Shown piece by piece: positions 1-11,117 of a stretch of DNA of 64,000 nt. The notes under the pieces were generated by a model. The model was given only the letters and a program-made list of their open reading frames with translations, ran no database searches and had not been told where the DNA came from. The position numbers and the translations under genes are program-made. The first letter of the stretch is position 1. The number at the start of each line of letters is the position of its first letter. The DNA is taken from NCBI RefSeq assembly GCF_963675165.1, contig NC_087387.1:6289058-6353057 (forward strand), written 5' to 3'. The stretch comes from Halichondria panicea (lineage: Eukaryota; Porifera; Demospongiae; Suberitida; Halichondriidae).

Positions 1-120
1 TCTTTGATAGAGATACTGAAATCAACGATTGCTATTGTGCCCACCCACACACACATGTATTACCACCCACTCCACACCCACACACATGTATTACCACCCC
101 CTCCACCCACACACATGTAT

Positions 121-172
121 CACCACCCACACACACATACACACACACACACACACATGTATTACCACCCTC

Positions 173-201
<29 letters not shown>
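121..201 (+). repeat. (CA)n microsatellite ending in a splice acceptor
   Basis: A CA-rich tract runs directly into the CAG that precedes TBC exon 202. The corresponding copy B tract is 33,180-33,245. The acceptor is therefore built out of the microsatellite. Confidence 0.85.
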
Positions 202-1317
<1,116 letters not shown>

Positions 1318-1601
1318 TGGAACTCATGATAGCTTAGTGGTGACTGGAGCTAGTCCTGATTCTAGTGCAGAGTCGTAGGTGTGAGCCCACCCCCTCAATC
1401 TTGTCTGTTTCTATGGTTACACTGATTGTTTGTTTGTATGTCACCACACCAACTGTATACAAGTGTGCTTCACTGTTACTGTATGTTGTCTTGTGTATAT
1501 AATGTATATCAGAAACAATATTCAATCAACTGACACATAATTGTACGATAATGATGCTTATAATTATATAATAAACATGGAATTCCAATTAAAATTAACT
1601 A

Positions 1602-4124
1602 CTAGTGTGTAATGGATGGGATTGATGTGTACACAGATCTGATAATGTTAAAATGACCACCAAGTACACACAGTTTGCCAGATAGTTCAATGCAATAACA
1701 AGAGTACATTTTCTCAGGAAGGTCACCACATTGTGTCCACTGGTCTTTAGTGGGATCGTACAGATGGATGCTTGAGTTAACGATACCTCCATATGCTTTA
1801 TCACTACCCCCCACAGTCAGGAGGGTGTTGCCGATGGCGATGAGAGACGACCGATAGAATGGCATACTTGCGACAGATTCCCACACACCAGAACTGGCTC
1901 GTGATATGAGGGAGGGTACATGAGCTCGAAATACTTCTCTAGTGCGTTGGCTTCCTACAAGATACAGTGTGTCTCCAATTAGGCAAGTGCTGTAGCGATC
2001 AGTGCGGGGAAGTGGTTCGGCTGTGATCCATTTGTTACTTGTGTTTAGAATGTTCACGTCAGCTATCCTAGAGTCACATCCACTGATAACGATCAGATGG
2101 TTCTGATATTCAACAACTGCTGGCACAGTTAATGCTTTTGGCATGCGGGGAAGTGACTGGACCCATTGTCGAGAGCTCTTATCGAATGTTAGGATGGTAT
2201 TCATCTTCTCAGCAGTAGACTTGTCCTGACCTCCGACCACTAGCCGTCGACCTCTCAGTGTTGCTATGGTGAAGTATTTCACTGGAGGAGGTGGCAGATC
2301 ATCCCAGCTATCCTGATCTGGTGTGTACACTAGCACAGTCTCAGTCCCGTTATTCTCGCCGCTCATGTACACCTTCCCGTTGATAGTCACAGGTTGACCG
2401 TACACATCGATCTTCCTTGGTATGTCCTTGCATGTTGTCCAGTTGAAGGTGATGGCAGTAGGAACAGTTGGTTGTGGTGTGGTCGACTTGTGTGGTAGCA
2501 ATGCGTTTCCAGTGCTTGAATCAACAATCTTGATTGGTTGTGTGGTTTTGTTTGTGGTTGCCTGTAAAAATTAATTCATTGAACATTTTGTGAGTGGTGG
2601 TATTGCACAAACAATTAAGGTTGTATTATTTTACGCATAAATTAATTAAGGGCGTTTTAGTAGTTGTTGCCATCCCGACCCATTGCCCCACCCACTGACA
2701 CCACCACCCTTCTTGTGGGCATACATTTGCTCATCAAAACTATTATTCCTATTCTAGGCAATGGCAACCAAAAGTACACTCAAGACAATACATATTGAGG
2801 CACAACTCCATGTATGCATAAGGGACTCCCCCCTCACACAATCACCTCTCTCTGTCCTGAGCCTTGAGGTGTGTCCTCCCGAGGCTGTATCTGTAGAGAC
2901 CTCACTGAACTGGAGAGACGATCAATTTCTCTGCGTTGAACTTCCAACTGCTCTTGTTGGAGAGTGGTCAGTACTTCCAGTCCACGAACTTGCTCTTGTT
3001 TCTCAGCTTGAAGACGATCGATAGATGCTTGTAATTGGGTAATATGAGCATCTCTTTCAGCAACTTGCTGTATCTCTTCATCCTTCACAGCAACCTGTTG
3101 AATCAGTTCCAGCTTGGTCTGGGTGCAGTTCTGAGGGAGTGTTGTTCCAACCTCCTCCAATCCTCTCAACACCACCGCAGCAGATGGTCGATCTTCTTGG
3201 TCATACTCCAGGCAAGCGAGGGTCAACTGGACTAGGGGGTGAGTCTCACCAAGAGCTGCTTTCATTGGAATGATGTAATCTTCACGGTGTTCGATTTCTG
3301 ATCGGCCAACAATCCTTCGAGTAGCAGGATCTCGATATGTTGCAGGTTTAAGATCTTTGGGGAAGGTTTGCGTCAGTGTGAAGAGAGATACCACACCAAA
3401 GGAGAAGATGTCTATGGCAGTGTTGTATCGTGTGACCCCTTCCTCTTGAGCTGCCTCTGGTGGCATGTACACACCAGTGCCCGGCATTTGAGTCATCGAG
3501 GCAGCTAGCCGGCCAGGCTGAATGTTCACAATCCTAGAAACACCCAAGTCTGCTATCTTGGCATTGAGACCGTTATCGACTAGAATGTTCTTGGCAGACA
3601 GATCACGATGGGCAATGGGTGGAGTGCGGCTGTGCAGATAGACCACCCCTCGGCCAGTCCCCGTCAGAAGGTGCACTTTGAGGTCAATAGGAATGTTGGG
3701 GCTGGTTTCCAGAAGGTTGTCGAGGCTGGTTTGTAGCTTCTCCATCAGTAGGACGGGGAGTTGGGCTCCAGGGAGATAGCACACCCCCAGGAACTGTACT
3801 ATGTGAGGGTGACGGAGCTGGCTCATCAGCTTACACTCCTCCACGAAATCATTCACCCATTTCTCAACCTGTGGGAGAATTCAGCCAGTAAATATAATCT
3901 ATGCTGACTAGAAAAATAAGCAGGTGAGCTAGAAATAGATCTACCTGCTGTGGAGAGCCCAGGTTGACAAGCTGTTGGTGCAGTTTCTTGGCAGCTACCC
4001 TTGCTCCAGGTATCTCTACCTCCTCCACACTGCCATAAGCACCTGCTCCTATTACGCGTCCAGTCAACTCAACAGTAGCGACTACGAACTGCTCCAACTC
4101 GGGAGCTGTGATTCTGTTAGCCAT
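1602..4124 (-). CDS. Tyrosine-kinase-like / coiled-coil / kelch protein, copy A
   Basis: Three exons read on the minus strand: 4124-3945 (60 codons), 3868-2846 (341 codons) and 2561-1602 (320 codons with stop). All junctions are phase 0, predicting about 720 residues. The kinase domain shows the glycine loop GAGAYGSV (26-33), the lysine in VAAKK (about 46), HRDLSAKN (147-154), DLG in place of DFG (167-169) and MPPEA (195-199). A glutamine-rich coiled coil follows (LIQQ, EEIQQVAERDAHITQLQ, QLEVQRREIDRL). The last exon has about five to six kelch blades with VGG or LGG strand ends and W residues. No signal peptide or TM helix is seen, so it is probably cytoplasmic. If the intron 2845-2562 is retained, the protein stops at 2834 after the coiled coil. 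The kinase and kelch parts could instead be two genes. The gene is convergent with TBC. Confidence 0.72.
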
Positions 4125-4383
4125 CTTGTAGGTGAGGGGGAGTACCTTGTTGCATTTGGGCGAGTGTCTTGTAACTGACTACGCATGCGCAAGGACTGAA
4201 CACCCACACCCACACACCTCACAGAGCTCACAGGGAGTGATGGTTGTGAGGGAGGGTGCTCTTAGATCTAGAGCAGTGTAAGGTAGTGCCTGGTAGTGTG
4301 TGCACTGAACTCTGACTGAGGAGATGGAGCCTATGATCTGGCCAGAGTATGAAATGGTGAGACTCTAGACACAGTCTAGCATG

Positions 4384-5034
4384 CAGGGCCGTAAGAAGAT
4401 TTTTTAGGTGAGGGGCAGAAAAAAGGAATGGACTCTCTCCTTGCGACACAGGGGGTGGGTCCGGGAGGAGGAAATTCCCCCTCCCGTCCCGCCAGAGGCG
4501 AAATATTTACATTTTGTATGTTCTCAGAGATAAACATGAGAAAGATACATAGATAAATGAAATAATCTGCATGTTAGAGCTATAGCAAATAGTTTATTCG
4601 ATGTGTGTTAGTGGAAGCAAAGTCACGAGCAACTGCTTGAAAGTCAAGCGCATCAGTGTGTATATAAAGTAAGAATTAATAGACGCTGCAGGGGATTCAT
4701 CGAGCTTCGTAAGAAGGTCTTAGTTCGCCTATACCTTCTTCATCATGGGCAAGGCTGAGGTGAGGTACTGAATATTGTGCCATAGTGAGCTCAAGCTATA
4801 TAAATGTCAGCTGCATGTGGATCAACTTACTTTAGTTACTGTACAGTGTTGTTGCAACAAACCACATGCATTAAACTAATGTGGTTAGATTAAATGCGTC
4901 AGGACTGCATGTGATCTGCTGGACTCTGCAGAGGAGCCCCACCCCATTTCACTGTCTGAAAACCATGGGGGCAGAGCCCCCCTGGTTTTCAGAGTGGGAA
5001 CTGCCCCCCAGCCCCCCTGGTTCTTACGGCCCTG
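4384..5034. mobile_element. hAT-like MITE upstream of kinase gene, copy A
   Basis: A 14-bp perfect terminal inverted repeat, CAGGGCCGTAAGAA at the left and its complement at 5021-5034, bounds 651 bp with no transposase ORF. GCATG directly flanks both ends, a possible short target duplication, although hAT elements usually make 8 bp. It is present in both copies, so it predates their separation. Confidence 0.75.
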
Positions 5035-5158
5035 GCATGTGAGTTAGCTTGAGGCTTTTATTTTTAGTTCCAAAGTGAAAAACACTAATTTTATGGTTCA
5101 TTTCATATCGGTGGCACCCGGCCTTCTTGAGTTGCCAGGTCAATAGTGCCAGTGTCTA

Positions 5159-5399
5159 AGTACTTTCGGTAAAATAGCTGTGAGCTGGCTAAGGCTATAT
5201 AGAGTCACTTTCAATTTGTTTTATTGTCTAAGCTTTTCATCGCTAAAAGCGAATCTTCAGGACAAAAATAATAAAAACAATTGTGACTTTATAGACAAAT
5301 GAACACCTGACATGTGATACCCAGACATTAAACCAGACATCAAACCAGACAACCAAACAGGTTATACTAGTATTTTACTATAGGGCTACCTAGTCAACG
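5159..5399 (-). repeat. Penelope pLTR, left copy
   Basis: It begins AGTACTTTCGG and ends CTAGTCAACG, and matches 8238-8484 with few differences. It contains the hammerhead-like motif at 5226-5263 on the coding strand of the element. Confidence 0.85.
5226..5263 (-). ncRNA. Candidate hammerhead ribozyme, left pLTR
   Basis: On the minus strand the sequence reads GUC, the core CUGAAGA (fits CUGANGA), a stem II hairpin UCGC/GCGA with a UUUUA loop and a U-U mismatch at its base, then GAAA, AAGCUU, A and GAC. The outer GUC and GAC form stem I, extendable by UU/AA. Stem III is the self-complementary AAGCUU with no loop, so folding would favour a dimer. All conserved core positions are present. Hammerheads in terminal repeats are established for Penelope-like elements; activity here is inferred. 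Confidence 0.68.
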
Positions 5400-5414
5400 T
5401 TGACTAGGTAGCCC
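5383..5414. repeat. 32-bp perfect palindrome at pLTR/body junction
   Basis: GGGCTACCTAGTCAAC is followed immediately by its exact reverse complement. It joins the end of the left pLTR to an inverted copy of the same end and probably marks a template jump during insertion. Confidence 0.85.
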
Positions 5415-7190
5415 TAAAATTTCGACAGACAAGTTCGGAAATAAAGGACACACATATAGACATTAAAGTTATCCCCTAAGTTCGACTCAAATATATTCTT
5501 CAAGTTTACACTATCAAAAAGTGGATTTCTGTATGTCTTAAAAAAGACCGTGGGGTTTGCTGCCTTTTCCTTTTTTCTTTTATATTTAATGAGTTGACTT
5601 CTTGAGTCGTAGCTGACTTCCTCAAAAATCGTCTTCAAAAACCAGATAGGATATCCTCTATTTCTAAGTCGGTTATAGAACAGATTTCTAATCCTTAGAA
5701 AATCACATCTTCTTGTGGATAAACGAACGTATCTTAACAGTTCGCCTCTAATGAAGCTCCTTTTAGCATGAGAAGGATGATAGGAGTTAAATGGGATATA
5801 TATAGAGATAACGGTTGAGCGGTTTTTGATAGGGTAACGTTATTAGGTAGTCACTGTATGGGTCTATGCAAATCTCCAAGTCCAAAAAAACAACCCAATC
5901 TTGCGAAATGATTGTTTTAAGTTTAATTGATTCCGCTAGATGGTTCAAATCATTAATGAAGACCATTAAGTCGATGTAGCTGCCTCCCCTGATAAAAAAA
6001 TGTCATCAATGAATCTCCTGTAAAACAGTAGTCCATTTGTATGTAACACAGTCTCTTCTAATCTAGCCATATAGATAACAGCAGCAGACACAGCCATCGG
6101 TGTTCCCATAGCCAGACCCCATATTTGATGAAATAAAACTCCATTAGCTTCAAAATAATTGTTAGTGAGAACCAGTCTTGAGAGTTCGATAATGAGAGCA
6201 GTCAGTGGTATCTCATGGGCTCTACAGAATAAGTCTATAGCAACAAGGCAACTTTCAAAGGAATGTTAGTATACAACGATGTGACATCAGCAGTGACCAG
6301 AAAAAGTTCTTTATTAAACTTACAGCCTGCGAGCTCGTTAATTAGCTGTATTGAATAGGACGGTATTGATGGTAACATTGGACTGAAACAATATGATCTA
6401 CAAACCTCGAAGCTGGGGTAGTGATGTACGTAGTGGATGCCACAATAGGTCGACCCACCATCGGATCTTTATGCACTTTAGGTAGTATCTTAAACTTAGC
6501 TGGTGAGACATTACTGGTCTGACTTAATAAGAACTTGGCCATTCTATCTCCTAGAGGTCTACCATACCTCTGAATAATAACACTCAACTTATTACAAATA
6601 GTAGCATAAGGGACTTCTTCTACCGTGTCGTAGAATTTCTTATCGCTGAGCAGGCCGCGACTCAGCTCCTCTTCATACCAACGACTGGTAACAATCGTTG
6701 GGCCTAGATTTTTATCAGATGGTAAGATAAATATGTTTTTATTAGTAAATAGTTTTCTCAGAGTAGCAAACTCGTGGGTAGATAAATTAGGCTTGTGTTT
6801 AATCTGTTGTGGTGAAATAGCACATAGTTCATGTCGTATGGCAAGTAGAGGTATTTTGATATATGGTGGACAAATCGGTGGAGTCCAATCTGATCTTACA
6901 AGGTAATAGGTATATGCATAGTGTTCTCAGACTGACCACTGACCCATATCACGAAAAAAATGTGTGATCCTAATTGATCTAGAAAACTCTTCTAATTGCT
7001 TTTTACGTGAATGCACAGAAATAGGTAACGGTGAAGGCCTGAAATTTAAACCTAATGATAGTAAGTAACTTTCTGAAAGGCTTAAATTGTAATCAGTAAA
7101 GTTATGTACTCTAGGACAGAAAAATTTTAAACAAAATTGTGATACAGTAAGACAGAGATTTTTATTAAGTAAACGAATGTAACCCACCAC
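5414..7190 (-). pseudogene. Penelope-like reverse transcriptase, frameshifted
   Basis: Recognisable pieces in order: LSLSESYLLSLGLNF near 7080, LPSDKNLGPTIV near 6720, ILPKVHKDP with GRPIVAS (6490-6440), DVTSLYTNIP near 6290, GLAMGTPMAV near 6110, YRRFIDDIF with the catalytic Asp pair at 6013-6002, YHPSHAKRSFIRGEL near 5770, and a thumb-like C-terminus ending at 5414. These are Penelope-type RT blocks. The reading frame changes several times, so this copy is inactive. No GIY-YIG endonuclease follows the thumb, suggesting an endonuclease-lacking lineage or a lost 3' end. Confidence 0.82.
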
Positions 7191-7207
7191 CCTTTTATTA
7201 GAAGGAG

Positions 7208-7549
7208 TTACTTCTTTCCTCTTCCTCTTCCTCTTCCTCTTCTTGCTTTGAAGGGGGTGGATTTGAAGGGGTTGGGTCTTGCGTTTTTTGCCTCGTCAAA
7301 CTTCACTTTATTCACTTTCTTTAGTATACCTTTACTAGGTGAGCGACTGTTTCTTCTCGAATTAGCACTCGAATTGCTAGATCTCAAACTTCTAGATGAA
7401 CTTCTAGACAATCTAGAAGATCTCGAGGATCTATCCGGAGAGATGGTAGGCTTCATTGATCTCTTCAGCTTTGCTTTAGACCTAGATCTATCTTTATTGA
7501 TGAGGCCTAACTGTTTGAGTCTCTGATCAATTACATCCTCCACTCTCAT
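7208..7549 (-). CDS. Penelope-like element ORF2, Ser/Arg-rich 113 aa
   Basis: It begins MRVEDVIDQRLKQLG, then a Ser/Arg repeat region (RSSRSSRLSRSSSRSLRSS) and a C-terminal RGRGRGRGKK tail. The composition is that of an RNA-binding basic protein. It overlaps ORF1 by 4 nt and ends just before the RT region, so it might be the N-terminal part of the RT polyprotein read by frameshift. No catalytic motif is present. Confidence 0.55.
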   Translation of the reverse strand: MRVEDVIDQRLKQLGLINKDRSRSKAKLKRSMKPTISPDRSSRSSRLSRSSSRSLRSSNSSANSRRNSRSPSKGILKKVNKVKFDEAKNARPNPFKSTPFKARRGRGRGRGKK

Positions 7550-8208
7550 TTCGGGGCAGTATCCATAGCTGACTGTTTAAGTAGTTGTCGTTTCTTCTTA
7601 TCAGCTTCGTTTGTAGCTTTCAAAAATGCGTTTTCTCTTGTCAGAGTAAGTTGGCTATGATAAAAGCTTAAGTTCATCCTATACCGTGCTTCAATTATGG
7701 AGCGGGAGAACTCATCTCCTTCTGACAATGCGTTAATCTGAGCAGTTTTAGTCACTTCAAAGACTGAGAGAATGTTCTTCTCTATGTCGAGTTTCTTTGA
7801 TTGTGTTTCCACTATTTTCCTGGTAGTCTCTCTTGTTCGATGTTGGAGTAAAGAAGCTTGAGCATTCTGTAGAATTGCGTCCAAAGTTCCTTGGCCATCT
7901 TCAAACAGAGCTTTTTTCTTAGGTATATAGCAAAAGATCCTTGGGGACAGTTCCTTTCGATTATGCTCCTCCAACAGTTTTGATTTCTGGTGTAGTTTGT
8001 CAAGATGCGATTCTTGATACACAATATTTCTGCAGGCAGATATCATTTGTTTCCTCATCTCCAGACCAACATCAGCAAAATTAGGGTGAGATTCCGTTTC
8101 AGTACGTTGTCTCTTGACCCTAGTTGCTTCTTCACCAGATGGTTGTAGATAAGGACTTTCAGGAACATTAAAGAGTCCAGGAATGAATGGGCTATTGCCA
8201 TAAGCCAT
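7546..8208 (-). CDS. Penelope-like element ORF1, 220 aa
   Basis: Reads MAYGNSPFIPGLF to SAMDTAPK. It is hydrophilic and mainly helical in appearance, with many Lys, Glu and Gln residues. No zinc knuckle or enzymatic motif is visible. It lies directly after the right pLTR on the element's coding strand, and its stop overlaps the start of the next ORF in an ATGA arrangement at 7549-7546, suggesting translational coupling or re-initiation. It is not a recognised domain. The position suggests an RNA-binding or structural ORF1-type protein, which is inference. No disruption is seen, unlike the RT. Confidence 0.6.
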   Translation of the reverse strand: MAYGNSPFIPGLFNVPESPYLQPSGEEATRVKRQRTETESHPNFADVGLEMRKQMISACRNIVYQESHLDKLHQKSKLLEEHNRKELSPRIFCYIPKKKALFEDGQGTLDAILQNAQASLLQHRTRETTRKIVETQSKKLDIEKNILSVFEVTKTAQINALSEGDEFSRSIIEARYRMNLSFYHSQLTLTRENAFLKATNEADKKKRQLLKQSAMDTAPK

Positions 8209-8237
8209 TGTAGCGCGTCTTCAGCAAAATATAACTC

Positions 8238-8484
8238 AGTACTTTCGGTAAAATAGCTGTGAGCTGGCTAAGGCTATATAGAGTCACTTTCAAATAATTA
8301 TTGTTTTATTGTCTGAGCTTTTCATCGCTAAATGCGAATCTTCAGGACAAAAATAATAAAAACAATTGTGACTTTATAGACAATTGAACACCTGACATGT
8401 GATACCCAGACATCAAACCAGACATCAAACCAGACAACCAAACAGGTTATACTAGTATTTTACTATAGGGCTACCTAGTCAACG
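8238..8484 (-). repeat. Penelope pLTR, right copy, plus inverted tail
   Basis: Direct repeat of 5159-5399. It is followed at 8485-8520 by an inverted copy of the repeat's own first part (TGACTCTATATAGCC), giving the mixed direct/inverted ends often seen in Penelope insertions. Confidence 0.83.
8311..8348 (-). ncRNA. Candidate hammerhead ribozyme, right pLTR
   Basis: Same architecture as 5226-5263. Stem II is kept (UCGC, AUUUA loop, GCGA), but stem III has a C in place of the U that pairs with A15.1, so this copy is likely weaker or dead. Confidence 0.58.
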
Positions 8485-8520
8485 TGACTCTATATAGCCT
8501 TAGCCAGCTCACAGCTATTT

Positions 8521-9450
8521 CAAAAGATGCGTTTCATTTGACATGTTTTATGTATATGTAAATGAGCCTCTGATGCACATTGGCTATGGAGTGATGAGTG
8601 GTATAGATATCTCTTTCGCCTCGTGCTCCACGTTTACCCTGGGTCCTTCCTCAGCACACACAATATACTAGACTATGTGTGTAATTCTAATTACAACTTC
8701 GTACATTTGCAACTTGTTAGATCTTCACTGTTTTCGTTGATGGAAGTACTGCATGCGGTTCTTAATAATTATTAACTGACGTCTTATTTGGAATCCTCAT
8801 TAAGATAAATATACCACATAAAAATAGCTCGGTCTTCCTCAGACTACAATGGAAAACCCTTATTATAGTGTTGTCAATAGAACTAGAGATATGCTACAGT
8901 AAGAATACTCAATCAAAAGTAAAGTGAGCTAATTTGATAAACAATCGAGTATTACTCTTTCTTAATTATTATTGATCAGAGTCACAAAAAGGATAATTGT
9001 CTATCACTGAAACTGATCTAACTACTTTAATCGATGACATTATCAGTTTTGCACGGACTGAAAAAATGATTATCAGTTTAGCGGTTTGTGGATTTCAAAA
9101 GATGCATGCATGAGCAAACTATAGCCTCCTTTGCAGGCCCTCCTTTTTCTGATATTTGACACATTAAAGAGGAAAATTGGAGGAACGAGGAAAAAAAGAA
9201 GGAAGCGACAAAGAAAAAGGAGATTAACAGTATGTTTCCAATGCATGATCAGTGCTGGGAAGTGGTTCGGCTGTGATCCAGTTGTTGCTGGTGGTGTCCA
9301 GCATAATCTATTCTGCTGCCAATGATGGATTTGGCAATTATGCTCTCAATAGCATTACTGGTGCATTTGATATTGGCTCCAAACTGTGAAGGTGAGTGTT
9401 TACAGATTATATAGTGACAAGGCAAACATTGCATTCCTTTAACGAGCTCC
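8521..9450. other. Gene-poor tract with remnants of a TM-gene flank
   Basis: 8,800-9,080 resembles 25,950-26,220 (shared stretch around CCTTATTATAGTG), the sequence next to the minus-strand TM exon at 26,393, so this looks like a duplicated flank. About 9,250-9,290 resembles the antisense of a short kelch-gene segment (compare 35,789-35,830). A possible exon ends at the GAAG/GTGAGT donor near 9,391; in copy B it could read GEFDGEAPNCE, reminiscent of a sushi-domain end. No complete gene is visible. Confidence 0.4.
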
Positions 9451-9451
9451 A

Positions 9452-9452
9452 T

Positions 9453-9531
<79 letters not shown>
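9452..9531 (+). repeat. (CA)n, copy A only
   Basis: About 40 CA units, absent at the matching place in copy B (about 40,610), where the sequence reads CCACAGTAAGTGTTG. The tract ends in CAG immediately before the TM-like exon. Confidence 0.92.
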
Positions 9532-9534
<3 letters not shown>

Positions 9535-9612
9535 GTAGAGTCCTCATCTTCATCACTGATCCTCAATGCTGTCATACCTATTGTGAGTGTGTTGGCTGTT
9601 GTACCATGTTAT
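9532..9612 (+). pseudogene. Partial TM exon, plus orientation, copy A
   Basis: Reads [24 protein letters not shown] after a CAG acceptor, then loses homology to the TM module. The intact relatives on the minus strand (10,479 and 60,523) continue into a full hydrophobic helix. It looks like an inverted, truncated duplicate of the same exon. The copy B counterpart is at about 40,620. Confidence 0.5.
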
Positions 9613-10345
9613 AGCCACCACATGAGTTTTATGACAATTGAACACATGCACTTTTGCAAAACTGATATCACTGTTACTCTTATTAAGTCATTAAGTAGCT
9701 ATATAGAGGTACGATACGATTTTGATTGTGATCATAAACTATATCGATGAGCTCACCATTATCTTATTATTAGTTTTTCGATAGTGAATATTTTACTGCT
9801 ATAATTATAGTCTAGTCTACATCCACTGATAACACTGATAAGGGGTCAGAGTTCTGAGGAAGAGTGAGCTATATGTTATGTGGATTCCAAATGAGATCTG
9901 TAATGTTACTGAGTATAATCAGGTATAATATAAAGCAGAGAAACGAATATAAAGAGTGGCTCCACCAACGAATCAACTCTCAGACCTATTAGGTCAATAG
10001 CGTAGTAATGTTGAGCAGGAGCCCAAACCAAGTACATTACGTAACCGAGAGACCATCCATATATGCATGGGTATAGATTTCTCAAAGCTATAGTATATAT
10101 ATTATATTGACGTAAACGGTATGTGAGCCATTTGTGGGTGTGGTCTGGTAATTAGCTAGTCACGTACTAATGAGCTCGTTGATAGACAATTTAGTCACAA
10201 AAATGATATAATTTGTCCATGCAGAAATAACTGCGCCACTTAATCGATGCACAGACTCATAGTTATAATTATATAATCTATAATTATTATTATTATAGTT
10301 AAATCAATTTAGCAATTCCGGATCCAGTTTGTTGGTTTTTTATCT

Positions 10346-10479
10346 TCAACAGATGAGTATAATCACTTGAATGTATCCATAAACAGCTCCACCCAGTACA
10401 ACTAGAGCTAGTACAGCCAACACACTCACAACAGGTAGGACAACATTGAAGATCAGTGATGAAGATGAGGACTCTACAA
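10346..10479 (-). CDS. TM-helix exon, copy A
   Basis: After an acceptor made from a TG/CA-type repeat the exon enters in phase 1 and reads VVESSSSS, then [20 protein letters not shown] and a small-residue segment ending GYIQV. This is a serine-rich stalk followed by about 23 hydrophobic residues, that is, a single transmembrane helix. The coding end is uncertain: a possible donor is CAA/GTGATT and read-through ends near 10,346. Ectodomain exons are not identified, so the receptor type is unknown. The same module occurs at 41,555 and 60,523. Confidence 0.5.
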
Positions 10480-10482
10480 CTG

Positions 10483-10500
10483 TGTGTGTGTGTGTGTGTG

Positions 10501-10541
<41 letters not shown>

Positions 10542-10604
10542 GCGTGTGCGTGTGCGTGTGCGCGTGGCGTGTGCGTGTGCGTGTGCGTGTGCGTGTGTGT
10601 GTGT
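10483..10604. repeat. (TG)n with GCGTG variants
   Basis: A purine-pyrimidine alternating tract mixing TG, CATG and GCGTG units upstream of the minus-strand TM exon. The CG-containing form is a strong Z-DNA candidate. The counterpart is 41,557-41,690. Confidence 0.9.
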
Positions 10605-11117
10605 AAGGTAGTGCCTGGTAGTGTGTGCACTGAACTCTGACTGAGGAAGGGAAAACGTACCTTTCTAACGGTCATTCCACAAAAGTTTATACCACTGGAT
10701 CCACGAATATTTTACCCACGAATGAAGCGACCTTGCTTATACACTGTAAAAAATGAAGTGCAGTGGGCACACTAAAATAATTGCATATTATAGTATGAAT
10801 AATCGTACGCGTGCTCTATTAATATGCGTACATGTACGTGTGCTCACCGCCACTTCATTGTTTACAGTGTACCATTTATACCTGCAGTGCAAGCAAAGTG
10901 AGGTAACAGAGATTGCGAGAATCATTATAATGATCTCCTGGCATAATTTATGCTATAATTATTATTATTATGATTATAGCTATTTAATATAGTACATGTC
11001 GCCGTTATAAAGTTTGTGATGCCAGGTTATTTGCATGTGTGACTCGTCTTAATTAATTACGTGGTCTATGCATGAGGTTCTGGGTGGGAATAGTAGGCTG
11101 TTATTATATAGTAAGCT

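Larger units (their letters stand above)
5159..8520 (-). mobile_element. Penelope-like retroelement, copy A only
   Basis: A 3.36-kb insertion absent from copy B, where about 120 bp of different sequence (39,488-39,610) sits instead. It has direct terminal repeats at 5159-5399 and 8238-8484 (about 240 bp), an extra inverted piece of the repeat start at 8485-8520, and a perfect 32-bp palindrome at 5383-5414 where the left repeat meets the body. Genes read on the minus strand: ORF1 (8208-7546), ORF2 (7549-7208) and a reverse transcriptase (about 7190 to 5414). The RT shows the Penelope signatures described under it. Direct pLTR-like repeats with a hammerhead motif fit Penelope-like elements. Confidence 0.87.

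Noticed and set aside
7248-7526. Plus-strand leucine-rich ORF opposite the SR-rich ORF2
   Set aside because: Complementary reading of Ser/Arg codons; all other element genes read on the minus strand.
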